38,782 bases of DNA from Flavobacteriales bacterium. GTDB lineage: Bacteria; Bacteroidota; Bacteroidia; Flavobacteriales_D; Parvicellaceae. Shown piece after piece: positions 1 through 8,151 of this stretch. A program made the position numbers and the translations under genes. Where the stretch lies: the NCBI GenBank assembly GCA_016780365.1, contig JADHMB010000010.1, positions 1-38,782 of the forward strand, read 5' to 3'. The stretch's first letter is position 1. Every line of letters begins with the position of its first letter. The notes below the pieces were generated by a model, which was not told the DNA's origin, searched no databases, and saw only the letters and a program-made list of their open reading frames with translations.

Positions 1-203
1 TATGTGGTCATATTCATCCTTCATTTTTACTAAAAGGAAAAGGCAAACAAAAAATTAAACTTCCTTGTTTCTATATTTCCAAAAAAAATATAATTTTTCC
101 ATCTTTTGGAGAATTTACTGGTACCCATAATTTAAAGTTGGAAAACAACGGAGATGAATTTATTTTAATTTCTAAAAATGAGCTATTTTATTTGAATTCT
201 TAA
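1..203 (+). CDS. pdeM: PdeM-like metallophosphoesterase, C-terminal fragment
   Basis: Only the last 66 codons are present, read from position 3 to the TAA at 201-203; the start lies before the window. The fragment opens with CGHIHP, the histidine-containing metal-binding motif near the end of calcineurin-like phosphoesterases. It continues with LKGKGKQKIKLPCF and FPSFGEFTG, which match my memory of the C-terminus of the ligase-associated DNA damage response endonuclease PdeM. That family is usually encoded with a DNA ligase and a DEXH helicase, which cannot be checked here. The phosphoesterase assignment is firm. The PdeM subfamily rests on the motif spacing and the FGEFTG block. It would be a cytoplasmic, metal-dependent phosphodiesterase. 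Confidence 0.75.
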   Translation, partial: CGHIHPSFLLKGKGKQKIKLPCFYISKKNIIFPSFGEFTGTHNLKLENNGDEFILISKNELFYLNS

Positions 204-433
204 AGCTAATTTTATTGATTTACCACTCTTAATCAATGCTTTTATCCATGTTTTTTATAGTTCTGTCATTTTTTCAAATTCTTTACTGTAAATCACTTTA
301 TATTTATAACATAAAGTGAATAAGAAATAAAAGTTATTTTAAATTATATTTTTAATGTATATTTTATATACCATAAGTAATTTATTTTGTGTTGTTTCTG
401 AATTACTCATATTGTTAAAAATAATTAAAACTG

Positions 434-471
434 TAACATTATTTCTTTAAATGAGTTAAATTATAATGTTA
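434..471 (+). promoter_or_regulatory. Imperfect inverted repeat just upstream of the 479 gene
   Basis: TAACATTAT (434-442) and ATAATGTTA (463-471) are perfect 9-base complements. Inside them TTTAA (446-450) and TTAAA (456-460) also pair, around the loop ATGAG. The whole could form a 38-nt hairpin that ends 7 bases before the ATG at 479. It could act as an operator or as a translation-control hairpin. Such repeats are not rare in very AT-rich DNA, so function is inference. Confidence 0.35.
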
Positions 472-478
472 TTAAAAT

Positions 479-838
479 ATGAATGTAGAATTTAATACAT
501 ATAAGTTTATTTCCCATCTAAAATCTCTAAGGATTATATTCTTATCTTTTCTATTTATTTTTATGGCTAATTATATGTCCAATGTCTATACATCATTTCT
601 AGACATTAACTCAAGTTCTTATGAGATTTCAAAAGATTTTGAAAGTGAAAATACTGAAGAAAAAGAAAATGACAGGGAATCAGAACGGGAAACTGAAATA
701 GAAGATTATGATGAATTATTTCTATTACCTATCTCAAATTCAAATATTGACATTCATTTTAAAAAAGTGTATAATCCATACATCCTATTTGAAAATTCTA
801 ATTTTAAAGAAGTAGACATTCCACCTCCTATCAGCTAA
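479..838 (+). CDS. Small membrane-anchored or exported protein of unknown function
   Basis: A 119-residue protein with no family I recognise. Residues about 17-34 form one hydrophobic segment (RIIFLSFLFIFMANYM), either a signal anchor or an uncleaved signal peptide. A strongly charged stretch rich in E, D, K and R follows at about 53-78. A moderately hydrophobic half then ends in VDIPPPIS. Proline-rich tails of this kind occur on short exported Bacteroidetes hypothetical proteins that I cannot name further. It lies 87 bases before the SulP transporter on the same strand, so the two could be co-transcribed. An inverted repeat lies directly before its ATG. AT content matches its neighbours. Confidence 0.6.
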   Translation: MNVEFNTYKFISHLKSLRIIFLSFLFIFMANYMSNVYTSFLDINSSSYEISKDFESENTEEKENDRESERETEIEDYDELFLLPISNSNIDIHFKKVYNPYILFENSNFKEVDIPPPIS

Positions 839-846
839 TTAAATTT

Positions 847-875
847 TAAGATCTTTTTTACGCTGTAAGATCTTT
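847..875 (+). repeat. Tandem TAAGATCTTT repeat upstream of the SulP gene
   Basis: The 10-mer TAAGATCTTT occurs at 847-856 and again at 866-875, with a start-to-start distance of 19 bases. Its core AAGATCTT is itself a perfect palindrome. Two phased palindromic sites in the short gap before the transporter gene would suit a paired operator. No regulator is known for it. Confidence 0.35.
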
Positions 876-896
876 CCATTCGTTTAATTAGTAATC

Positions 897-910
897 GTTG
901 GTTTTCCAAC
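897..910 (+). promoter_or_regulatory. Short hairpin in the SulP leader
   Basis: GTTGG (897-901) pairs with CCAAC (906-910) around a TTTT loop, 15 bases before the ATG at 926. It is small and is not followed by a U-tract in the way of a classical terminator. It could lie in the 5' leader of the SulP mRNA. Function is unproven. Confidence 0.25.
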
Positions 911-925
911 AAAAAATATTTTACC

Positions 926-2968
926 ATGTTTAAAAATAAAATTAATATATCTTATTTAAAAAATGACTTACCTGCAGGTCTTGTAGTCTGGTTGGTAGCT
1001 TTACCCCTTTGTTTAGGGATAGCTCAAGGATCAGAAGCAGACCCATTTGCAGGAATAATCGCCGGAATTATTGGTGGTTTAGTAGTAACACTTTTTAGTG
1101 GATCAAGATTTGGAGTAAGTGGCCCTGCAGCTGGTTTAATAACTATAGTTGTTGCTGCTATTCATGATCTTGGTTATGAAGCTTTTCTTTTGGCTGTTGT
1201 TTTATCTGGAGTAATTCAATTTTTACTTGGTCTTTTAAGACTAGGGGTTGTAGGTTACTTTATTCCCACATCAGTTATAAATGGAATGTTAGCTGCTATT
1301 GGTATTACGCTAATTCTTAAACAAATCCCTCATGCACTGGGAGTTGATAGTGATCCTGAAGGTGAAATGGCATTTGAGCAAGTTGACGGAGAAAATACAT
1401 TTTCTGAAATCTTTTTAAGTTTTGATAATGTTGCTTTAGGAGCTCTGCTAATTTTTCTAGTGTCTATGATAATTCTTCTTGTTTGGGAACTTCCAGCAGT
1501 GAAGAAAAATAGTAAACTAAAATTACTCCCTGCTTCTCTATTGGTTGTTTTAGTTGGTTCTTTATTAAATCAACTTTTTGGTTCAGTTGGTGGAAACTTT
1601 GGTGAGATGACCTTCTTAGGCACTTCACACTTAGTTAATTTACCAGATGCACTTACAACTGGAGATTATAAAAATTTATTAGTTACACCAGATTTTTCAA
1701 TGGAAGCTTTTTCAAATAAAGAAGTTTATGTTTATGCAGTTACTTTGGCTTTAGTTGCCAGTATAGAAACATTATTATGTTTAGAAGCTACTGATAAATT
1801 AGATCCAGATAAGAACATATCTCCAACCAACAAAGAGCTAAAGGCTCAAGGAATTGGTAACTTTTTATCAGGTTTGTTAGGTGGTTTGCCAGTTACAATG
1901 GTAATTGTTAGAAGTTCTGCAAATATAAATGCAAATGCTAAATCTCCGATGTCAGCATTTTATCACGGAATGTTTCTACTATTGGGTGTTTTTCTATTTC
2001 CAACAGTTTTAGAATACATTCCTTTATCTTCTCTAGCAGCTATTTTAATTATCATTGGATTTAAGTTGGTAAAGATTAAAAATGTTATCTCACAATTTAA
2101 AACTGATTGGGAAAATGGGCTAGTTATAGTAATTACAATAATTGCAGTATTACTTACTGATTTATTATCTGGTGTTGGTATTGGTTTTGTCTTAGCTATG
2201 TTCTTCTTATTAAGAAAAAATTATGAATTGGCTTTTATCTCTCATATCGATCGTGAAAATAACAAAGCAGTTATCTCTTTTGCACAAATTGTTTCTTTTC
2301 TTAATAAAGGTGCTCTTATGCAAACTTTGCAAGATATACCCAACGGAAGTAAAGTTAAAATAAGTGCTAAAAAATGTCATACAATGAGTAGTGAAATTCA
2401 AGAAGTTATCACAGATTTTAGAGATATTTCAAGTAAAACAAATAATATAGATTTAGAACTTATAGGATTTGATAAGTTTCTATCTATTGATGAAACTAGT
2501 TCGAATAAACGTTTCTTTTTAAACGCTACTACTATTTTAATTTTAAATAGATACCAAAATGAAATTAAATCTGCTTCCAATGATGAAACTCTTTCTGTTT
2601 ATAATCAAATGCTTAAGGATATATTCTTTGTAAATAACCTGTTTTATGATGACTATAAATCCTTTAGAAATTCTTTTTACTACAAAGGGACTATTCTTAC
2701 TAAAAATACCAACCAATTGAAAAAAGAATTTAGCAAATTCCATAAAACAGTTGTTGATAATACTATTAGTAACGATGAATTGTATCAGGAGTGGATGTCA
2801 TTAAGTAATGATGATCAAATACAAAAGATAATTGCTTCTACCAATAATCAAATAATTGATTTTAATAATGAAAATAGTTTAGATAAAGATTATTTTAAAT
2901 TTTGGGAAATAATTCATGAAAGCGTAAGTGATATTTCTGACTTTAGCACTAAACAGTTCAATAATTAA
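926..2968 (+). CDS. SulP family inorganic anion transporter with STAS domain
   Basis: A 680-residue inner-membrane anion transporter (SLC26/SulP). Residues 1-430 hold the multi-span transport core, including the early signature LPAGLVVWLVALPLCLGIA and the later GLLGGLPVTMVIVRSSANIN block. Residues about 435-535 look like the cytoplasmic STAS domain (FAQIVSFLNKGALMQTL, IPNGSKVKIS). The last roughly 140 residues are hydrophilic and of unknown fold. Many Bacteroidetes SulP proteins carry a carbonic-anhydrase-like domain there, but the Cys/His/Cys zinc ligands of that enzyme are not visible in this tail. Substrate (bicarbonate, sulfate or another anion) cannot be told from sequence; bicarbonate is plausible for a marine cell. 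Its stop shares four bases with the convergent gene at 2965. Confidence 0.9.
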   Translation: MFKNKINISYLKNDLPAGLVVWLVALPLCLGIAQGSEADPFAGIIAGIIGGLVVTLFSGSRFGVSGPAAGLITIVVAAIHDLGYEAFLLAVVLSGVIQFLLGLLRLGVVGYFIPTSVINGMLAAIGITLILKQIPHALGVDSDPEGEMAFEQVDGENTFSEIFLSFDNVALGALLIFLVSMIILLVWELPAVKKNSKLKLLPASLLVVLVGSLLNQLFGSVGGNFGEMTFLGTSHLVNLPDALTTGDYKNLLVTPDFSMEAFSNKEVYVYAVTLALVASIETLLCLEATDKLDPDKNISPTNKELKAQGIGNFLSGLLGGLPVTMVIVRSSANINANAKSPMSAFYHGMFLLLGVFLFPTVLEYIPLSSLAAILIIIGFKLVKIKNVISQFKTDWENGLVIVITIIAVLLTDLLSGVGIGFVLAMFFLLRKNYELAFISHIDRENNKAVISFAQIVSFLNKGALMQTLQDIPNGSKVKISAKKCHTMSSEIQEVITDFRDISSKTNNIDLELIGFDKFLSIDETSSNKRFFLNATTILILNRYQNEIKSASNDETLSVYNQMLKDIFFVNNLFYDDYKSFRNSFYYKGTILTKNTNQLKKEFSKFHKTVVDNTISNDELYQEWMSLSNDDQIQKIIASTNNQIIDFNNENSLDKDYFKFWEIIHESVSDISDFSTKQFNN

Positions 2969-3990
2969 AAAACGATTGACTTAGGAATTATTCCCGTAAT
3001 CACTTCGTTTTTTAAGTTGCCGATGCTATCGATTATTAGTAAAGATCCATTTTGAACATAATCTTTAGCATCTGTTACATATAAATCTTTGTTATATGGA
3101 TCAATAGATAGGTTATAGAAAGTATTACCAGTATTCTCCCATATAATTTCCTGCACTGTATCCTCTATGGAAGAGATTTTGTAAACATGTTTATTAATAA
3201 AAAATACCTCATTATTAAATAAATTCATTGAAGAAGGATAGCTTAGGTTACTTTCTAAATTGAAATTTTTAATAATTTGTAGAGTCTGTGTTTCTATTAT
3301 TGAAATACTAGGGTCTTCGTTGTTGGATACAGATCCTTGAGAAAGTACCCATAAGTCTCCTTTTATATCTTCTTTTATAGAAACTGGGCTTTGTCCTACA
3401 CTGATGCTATCTAGTATGTTATCGTGATTAGAATCTATGACATATATCTGATTATTTGCCACATTACAAACATATACTTTTCCATTTTGCATTAACATAT
3501 CTTCACACCAACCGTTAACAGAAATTTCACTTGTTGTGTTTTGATAGGCGTTGTAAACATAAATACTGTTGGAATAAAGGTCTGTTATATAATATTTGGA
3601 GTTATTTACTTTAATTATTTTTCGTGGCGATAATAAATTATCTATCTGGAATAAATACTCAAAAGTTTCATCATTTATAACTACAATTTTCCCAGAATTA
3701 TTGATTACTAAAAATAGTTGATGGTCTATATGAGAAATACTATGAAGAACATCTCCTAGAAGACTTTGATTAATATTTTGATAAATGTTACTTGATGTTT
3801 CCCCACTATTTTTATTGTAGGAGGAAAGAGAAGAGTTTCCGTACTGAAAATTTCCTTCGTTTCCAATAAGAACTAGACCATTTCCATTAATACTTACATT
3901 ATTAGAATTATCCTCTGGGTTTAGCTTTACACAGCTTGAGCAAATTATAAATATGACACCAAATAAAAGGAAATTAATAGATTTTTTCAT
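2965..3990 (-). CDS. BtuG-like beta-propeller surface lipoprotein (DUF5074/YncE type)
   Basis: A 341-residue protein with a lipoprotein signal peptide; the likely lipidated Cys is at about residue 20 in FIICSSC. The rest is a YncE-like beta-propeller: GLVLIGNEGNFQYGNSSLS, NNSGKIVVINDETF, LLSPRKIIKV, NQIYVIDSNHD and DLWVLSQGS are blade motifs that repeat about every 45 residues. The family includes BtuG of gut Bacteroides, a lipoprotein on the outside of the outer membrane that binds B12 very tightly and sits on BtuB. Length and the N-terminal GNEGN block agree with that group. It is the last gene of the riboswitch operon, starting 1 base after the previous stop. B12 binding is inferred from family and context. 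Confidence 0.8.
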   Translation of the reverse strand: MKKSINFLLFGVIFIICSSCVKLNPEDNSNNVSINGNGLVLIGNEGNFQYGNSSLSSYNKNSGETSSNIYQNINQSLLGDVLHSISHIDHQLFLVINNSGKIVVINDETFEYLFQIDNLLSPRKIIKVNNSKYYITDLYSNSIYVYNAYQNTTSEISVNGWCEDMLMQNGKVYVCNVANNQIYVIDSNHDNILDSISVGQSPVSIKEDIKGDLWVLSQGSVSNNEDPSISIIETQTLQIIKNFNLESNLSYPSSMNLFNNEVFFINKHVYKISSIEDTVQEIIWENTGNTFYNLSIDPYNKDLYVTDAKDYVQNGSLLIIDSIGNLKNEVITGIIPKSIVF

Positions 3991-3991
3991 T

Positions 3992-4999
3992 TTATTGTTT
4001 TAGGACAAATTTTCGAGTTATACTTTGGCTTTGTGTGGATATATTAAGAAGATAAATTCCATTTTTAAAAGATTGAACATCTATATTTTGTGTTGCTTCA
4101 AGATTGTATTTGTAATTTTTTTGAAAAATTATTTTTCCTGTTAAATCAAATATTTCAGCTTTATAGCCTGGTTTTTGTACACTTTTTAAATCAAAAACAA
4201 CCGTACCATTTATTATTCTAAAGTTATCTAAAATATTGGTGGAATTTTCTAAAATAATGTTCATAGGTCCTTGATTAATAACACCAACGGCATCTAAGTC
4301 AAATCCAGAAGATGGAAATGGGGTAGGGAATGGGTCATTAATTTTATTTAAATATTGATCGTAATTGCAGAAATTAGAATCAATGGAGCCTATTACATCA
4401 ATAATTTTCACATGGGATATAGAGTTTATATCCAGATTAGGTTCGTTTATTAATTCTTCTAGATCAAAAGGAGTGCCAAAATTAGCTCTGTATTTACCAG
4501 CTAAATTATTAATATTTGTAGGGTCTACTGCTCCAAAAGCATCAATCTGAATACTGTCTTGGGTAAAAGAGCTAGTTGGAAATCTAAAAAAATCAGTTCC
4601 GTTACTACTTACTTCCACAAATCCAAGTTCTAGAAAAGTATCGGTAAATGCATTTTCAAAAATTGCAAAATCCCATCCAGGTCCATTTTTAATAAATCTT
4701 TCAAAACTTAAAATAGCTTCTCCACCATCGCCTAAACTAACTATTCCATTTCCTGGAGATCCAATTGCCATTGAACTGTCTCCAGCACTTGCTGTAACAG
4801 AAAATGGATTTGAAATATCCTCTTGACCAATAACAATAGTACATCCAGTTGCCCAATTAACAAAAATACTGCTATCCTTATGGATAGCAGTAGTACCTTG
4901 AACCCCTGCTGCAGGAGCAAATTGAGCCAATACTGGAATTGTAAAAAATAACAGTAAATAAAATATTAAAGAGCGCTTATATCTTAAGAAGTCTTTCAT
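3992..4999 (-). CDS. T9SS-sorted surface protein of a B12 uptake locus
   Basis: A 335-residue secreted protein. A signal peptide covers about residues 1-25 (LIFYLLLFFTIPVLAQ). A beta-rich domain of about 220 residues follows, containing NGIVSLGDGGEAILSFE, GPGWDFAIFENAF, LGFVEVSSNGTDFFRFP and GFDLDAVGVI; I recall related cell surface proteins in Bacteroidetes cobalamin loci. From about residue 255 there is a T9SS sorting domain (AEIFDLTGKIIF, FKNGIYLLNI, ending RKFVLKQ). It should cross the outer membrane by T9SS and stay on the surface. Its start overlaps the end of the upstream gene by 23 bases, so the two are probably translationally coupled. A role in capturing B12 is inference from the operon. 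Confidence 0.7.
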   Translation of the reverse strand: MKDFLRYKRSLIFYLLLFFTIPVLAQFAPAAGVQGTTAIHKDSSIFVNWATGCTIVIGQEDISNPFSVTASAGDSSMAIGSPGNGIVSLGDGGEAILSFERFIKNGPGWDFAIFENAFTDTFLELGFVEVSSNGTDFFRFPTSSFTQDSIQIDAFGAVDPTNINNLAGKYRANFGTPFDLEELINEPNLDINSISHVKIIDVIGSIDSNFCNYDQYLNKINDPFPTPFPSSGFDLDAVGVINQGPMNIILENSTNILDNFRIINGTVVFDLKSVQKPGYKAEIFDLTGKIIFQKNYKYNLEATQNIDVQSFKNGIYLLNISTQSQSITRKFVLKQ

Positions 5000-5960
5000 T
5001 AATTATTCCATCTTTAGTTTCTATTTTCATAATATATTGTCCCTTAACAAAGGAAGAAATATCTATTTGCTTTGGATTTTTTAAATTATGAATTATTTCT
5101 TTTCCAAAAATATCAAATATAGAAATCATATATTCATCATTATTTTCAAGACTTTTTAACTTTATGAATTTAGAAGAAGGGTTTGGATATACTGAGAATT
5201 TATTTTCAGATATTTCAACTGTCGATAATGGATAATTACCTACGTTATCTATACAGAAATAGGTAGGTGTATTCATTCCAAAAGCACCTATATCACTTGA
5301 AGATAAATCAAAACTTACGCTATCATACGGTCCAGGCAATAATTCAACATATTGCCAATCTGTAACAATATAATCTAATGTACTATCGGCATGGGTGAAG
5401 TCAGCAAGATAAAATTCTATACTATCGGAAATAGAACCATTATAATACCCATAAATATGCAACTTAAAATAGTCTTGATCAGCATTGGTAAATTTCTTAG
5501 CAAATGCATCTCCGTCTCTCATACTATTAGCAGCGTAAGTACTATTGGTAATATTTATTGATAGTCCATTAGGATTGTTAAATACAATTGTAGAATTTGG
5601 TTTTCCAATAGCATAATTAGTTCCAGTTAGCCCAATTGGAGAACCACCTCCAGCTTTAGCACTATATTGATTGGTAAATCCAGAAGTGGAACTATCAGTC
5701 ATATTGGAATATACCCAACCAGATGACCAATAACCTGAAGCAGATCCCCAAGTAGTATCATAGGTGTTACTAAAATTATAATCACCTGAATTAAAGATGC
5801 TAGTAAACATGGAATTATTATGAATGCCAGATAAATCTGAACCATCCCAATAAGATTCTGAAGAAAGAGTGAGGTTTTCAAAGTCTGCAACATTTTGTTG
5901 AGCATTAAGGCTTCCAAATGCTATTGAAAGAATTATAAGTAGGTAATTTATTTTTTTCAT
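4977..5960 (-). CDS. DUF4465 domain protein with T9SS sorting domain
   Basis: A 327-residue secreted protein. The signal peptide is about residues 1-20 (LLIILSIAFGSLNAQ). Residues about 24-245 match the DUF4465 pattern: ADFENLTLSSESYWDGS, SGDYNFSNTYD, GYWSSGWVYSN, TNQYSAKAG, NSMRDGDAFAKKF, IEFYLADF and GMNTPTYFCIDNVG. The C-terminal 75 residues form a T9SS type A sorting domain (FSVYPNPSSKFIKL, ISIFDIFGKEII, KGQYIMKIE, ending ERLLKI). DUF4465 genes are common in Bacteroidetes B12 loci; a role as a surface cobalamin-binding protein is likely but not shown by the sequence. The ATG shares one base with the stop of the TonB receptor gene. Confidence 0.75.
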   Translation of the reverse strand: MKKINYLLIILSIAFGSLNAQQNVADFENLTLSSESYWDGSDLSGIHNNSMFTSIFNSGDYNFSNTYDTTWGSASGYWSSGWVYSNMTDSSTSGFTNQYSAKAGGGSPIGLTGTNYAIGKPNSTIVFNNPNGLSINITNSTYAANSMRDGDAFAKKFTNADQDYFKLHIYGYYNGSISDSIEFYLADFTHADSTLDYIVTDWQYVELLPGPYDSVSFDLSSSDIGAFGMNTPTYFCIDNVGNYPLSTVEISENKFSVYPNPSSKFIKLKSLENNDEYMISIFDIFGKEIIHNLKNPKQIDISSFVKGQYIMKIETKDGIINERLLKI

Positions 5961-7840
5961 TATTTATTTTTTATTTTAAAATTGATTCCTATTTCATGAT
6001 TTATCAAGGGCATAGGTCTATTCATAACCACTTGATAATTGGTGTTGTACAAGTTGTTGATCTTGTAAAATATTTTTGCAGAATTATTTTTGAATTTAAC
6101 TCTGCAACTTAAAAACAACCTTCCGAGATTAAATGAAGGAAGAAAGTTTTCATTATCTCTTGAAGTAAATACGTATCCAGTATAGTTATGTAAATAGGTG
6201 AAAGTGAATTCTTTATAACTTATTTGACTTTTAAATACTAGTTTGTAGTGAGGGGTATATATAAGTTGTTTGTCTTGGGAATTATTATTAGAGTTGTAAA
6301 CTTCAATATTGGTACTTAGATTATAAGCAGTTTTAAGAGTGAAATCATAAGTTATTTTTTTATTGAAAAAATGAACTTTAGAACTTGTTTCAAGTCCACG
6401 ATTCCATACTTTTTTAACATTCATTGGAGACCAAAAACTGCCAGTTGGTTGCCAAAGTATCCAATTATCAATCCATCTTGAATATAGAGAGGGTTCAAAT
6501 GAAAAAATTACTTTGTGAATTTTCTTATTCCAAATTATTCCAATATCACCAGTATATCCTTGCTCAGGAACAAGATTTAAATTCCCTCCAGGATTCCAAA
6601 AAAGATCGTTGATAGTTGGAAATCTATATACTTTTCCAGCATTAAAATATAAATTGAAATGATTGTGAAATTCTCTTTTTAAGCAATAAGAAAAGGTAAA
6701 TGGCGAAAGATATTTCTTATCGAATAGCAAACTGGTTGTTAGTAAATGTTTTAAGCGATACTTTGGATTATTTACCTTAAAAGACCCAGTTATAGAGGTT
6801 CTATTTATTTCTGCAATATCTAAATAGTTATTTCCATTAGAGCTAGCTAGTGAGTTGGTTAAGTTAATTTTTAAAATATTGAAGTTGTTAATTGATTTGG
6901 AAAAGTCAAACTGATTTATAAACGTTTTACAAGGATTATTTCCAAAAACAGATCTAAGAGAGTCTGTATAAATATTTTTCTCATTATAGTATGCAGATTT
7001 TAATTGTACATATGCGTTTGAAAATCTATGTTTTAAAGAACTAAAAACCCTGTGATTGATATCGTTTTGAAATGCACCACTTGGTGATTCTAAAAGACCA
7101 TTAGGAATTTCTCTATCTATCACTTGCCCAAAATAAATTACTTTAAAATCAGTTTTACCCAAAGAAATTCTTGTAGAACTCATCAAAGCAACGTGTTCAA
7201 GAGATGCATTTTCTTGGTTTTTCTTTTCCTCATTTAGATCTAGGTAAGAATAATTGTTAAGAGCACTTTTTCTAAAAATATTAATAGAAGTCTCTAATTT
7301 ACTTTTAGAGTAGTTAATTTTTAGAAAATTAGAATTTTGTTGAAATGAACCTTGTACCGTTCCAGCCTCAATAAATGATTTCCCTTCTTGATTATCTCCA
7401 AGTATTACAGACCCAGCTAACGCTCCATTGGCCAAATTTGAATTTGAAATACCGTATAGAACACTTACAGAGTTGAAAAATACGGATGGAATTGTTGAAA
7501 AATCTACCATCCCATTTAACGGATTGTTAATTACAAAATCATTATAAATTAACGAAGTCTGCTGCGCATTTCCCCCTCTTGTAGATATGCTAGATAAAGT
7601 TCCAGGACCGTAATGTTTTAGATAATTGATAGTTTCTCCTTCCAAAATCTGATCTATCGTTTCATTGGATCTTTCTTGGGACAATATTAGATTTTTATTA
7701 GATTTTAGAAAGTCTTCGTTTACAAGAAAATTAGAAGTTCTTTTTTCAAAGGTTTGAAGATGCTTTGAAGTATCAATTATTTGAGAAAAACAATCCCCAA
7801 TTGAGTATATTAAAATATAAAAAACTATAAAATATTTCAT
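5960..7840 (-). CDS. btuB: TonB-dependent outer-membrane receptor, BtuB-like
   Basis: A 626-residue TonB-dependent receptor. A signal peptide covers about residues 1-20. The plug domain lies around residues 45-150, with the hallmark block SSISTRGGNAQQTSLIYND and NGMVDFSTIP. The remainder is an aromatic, strand-rich 22-stranded barrel ending in HEIGINFKIKNK. Sequence alone does not name the ligand. The cobalamin riboswitch directly upstream and the BtuG-like and DUF4465 partners make vitamin B12 or a related corrinoid the probable cargo, so the btuB symbol rests on context. It is the first gene of a four-gene operon. The start ATG is preceded by a small hairpin (7843-7863) that may take part in the switch. 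Confidence 0.8.
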   Translation of the reverse strand: MKYFIVFYILIYSIGDCFSQIIDTSKHLQTFEKRTSNFLVNEDFLKSNKNLILSQERSNETIDQILEGETINYLKHYGPGTLSSISTRGGNAQQTSLIYNDFVINNPLNGMVDFSTIPSVFFNSVSVLYGISNSNLANGALAGSVILGDNQEGKSFIEAGTVQGSFQQNSNFLKINYSKSKLETSINIFRKSALNNYSYLDLNEEKKNQENASLEHVALMSSTRISLGKTDFKVIYFGQVIDREIPNGLLESPSGAFQNDINHRVFSSLKHRFSNAYVQLKSAYYNEKNIYTDSLRSVFGNNPCKTFINQFDFSKSINNFNILKINLTNSLASSNGNNYLDIAEINRTSITGSFKVNNPKYRLKHLLTTSLLFDKKYLSPFTFSYCLKREFHNHFNLYFNAGKVYRFPTINDLFWNPGGNLNLVPEQGYTGDIGIIWNKKIHKVIFSFEPSLYSRWIDNWILWQPTGSFWSPMNVKKVWNRGLETSSKVHFFNKKITYDFTLKTAYNLSTNIEVYNSNNNSQDKQLIYTPHYKLVFKSQISYKEFTFTYLHNYTGYVFTSRDNENFLPSFNLGRLFLSCRVKFKNNSAKIFYKINNLYNTNYQVVMNRPMPLINHEIGINFKIKNK

Positions 7841-7842
7841 AT

Positions 7843-7863
7843 CTGTTATTTATCATTTAACAG
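7843..7863 (-). promoter_or_regulatory. Hairpin at the btuB-like start codon, possible riboswitch expression platform
   Basis: On the minus strand CTGTTA and TAACAG form a perfect 6-bp stem around a 9-base loop, ending 2 bases before the ATG at 7840. The hairpin would cover the ribosome-loading region. There is no rho-independent terminator between the aptamer and the start, so control of translation is the likelier mechanism. A second possible long-range pairing joins CAGGAG of the aptamer (7978-7983) with CTCCTG (7885-7890). Confidence 0.35.
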
Positions 7864-7967
7864 CAAATCGTGAAATTAAAGATGCAGGAGGTGGTTTGTA
7901 AACTATTACACCAACTACTATCTATAACTAGAAAAGCTTCAATCCACGAAAGCTATCTAAAACTTAT

Positions 7968-8118
7968 TGAGGCAGGTCTCCTGACTTGTTGAAAATTTTG
8001 TTAACCTTCCCATAAATAATACAGTGGCATTTAAACAAAATATAATCAACTTACAGTTGCGGGACAGTCAATGAATTTAACATTGTTCCCTTTTAATTTT
8101 ACCCAAAGGTAAAAACCA
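7968..8118 (-). ncRNA. Cobalamin (AdoCbl-type) riboswitch aptamer
   Basis: Read on the minus strand, the conserved landmarks appear in order. AAAAGGGAAC is at 8085-8094 and the B12 box CCCGCAACTGTAA at 8051-8063. GCCACTG is at 8022-8028, GGGAAGG at 8005-8011, and the 3' AAGTCAGGAGACCTGCC at 7971-7987. These are the core elements of the cobalamin riboswitch class, and their spacing agrees with it. The GGTG element expected between the first two landmarks is weak. The aptamer lies about 130 bases upstream of the TonB receptor gene and should repress the operon when cobalamin is plentiful. The outer edges are approximate. Confidence 0.95.
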
Positions 8119-8143
8119 AATTAAGTGATAGTAAAATGAAATA

Positions 8144-8151
8144 CAAATCTA
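8144..8151 (-). promoter_or_regulatory. Promoter -7 element for the riboswitch operon
   Basis: The minus strand reads TAGATTTG, an exact match to the Bacteroidetes -7 consensus TAnnTTTG. It lies about 26 bases upstream of the aptamer, which places the transcript start close to the aptamer's 5' edge. No good TTG -33 element was found at the expected distance. Confidence 0.5.

Noticed and set aside
204-433. Possible RNA gene or promoter in the gap after the PdeM-like gene
   Set aside because: No tRNA-like fold, riboswitch landmark or exact TAnnTTTG element was found; only AT-rich sequence.
5699-5917. 72-residue minus-strand reading frame inside the DUF4465 gene
   Set aside because: It lies fully inside a well-supported gene on the same strand in another frame and has no recognisable features.
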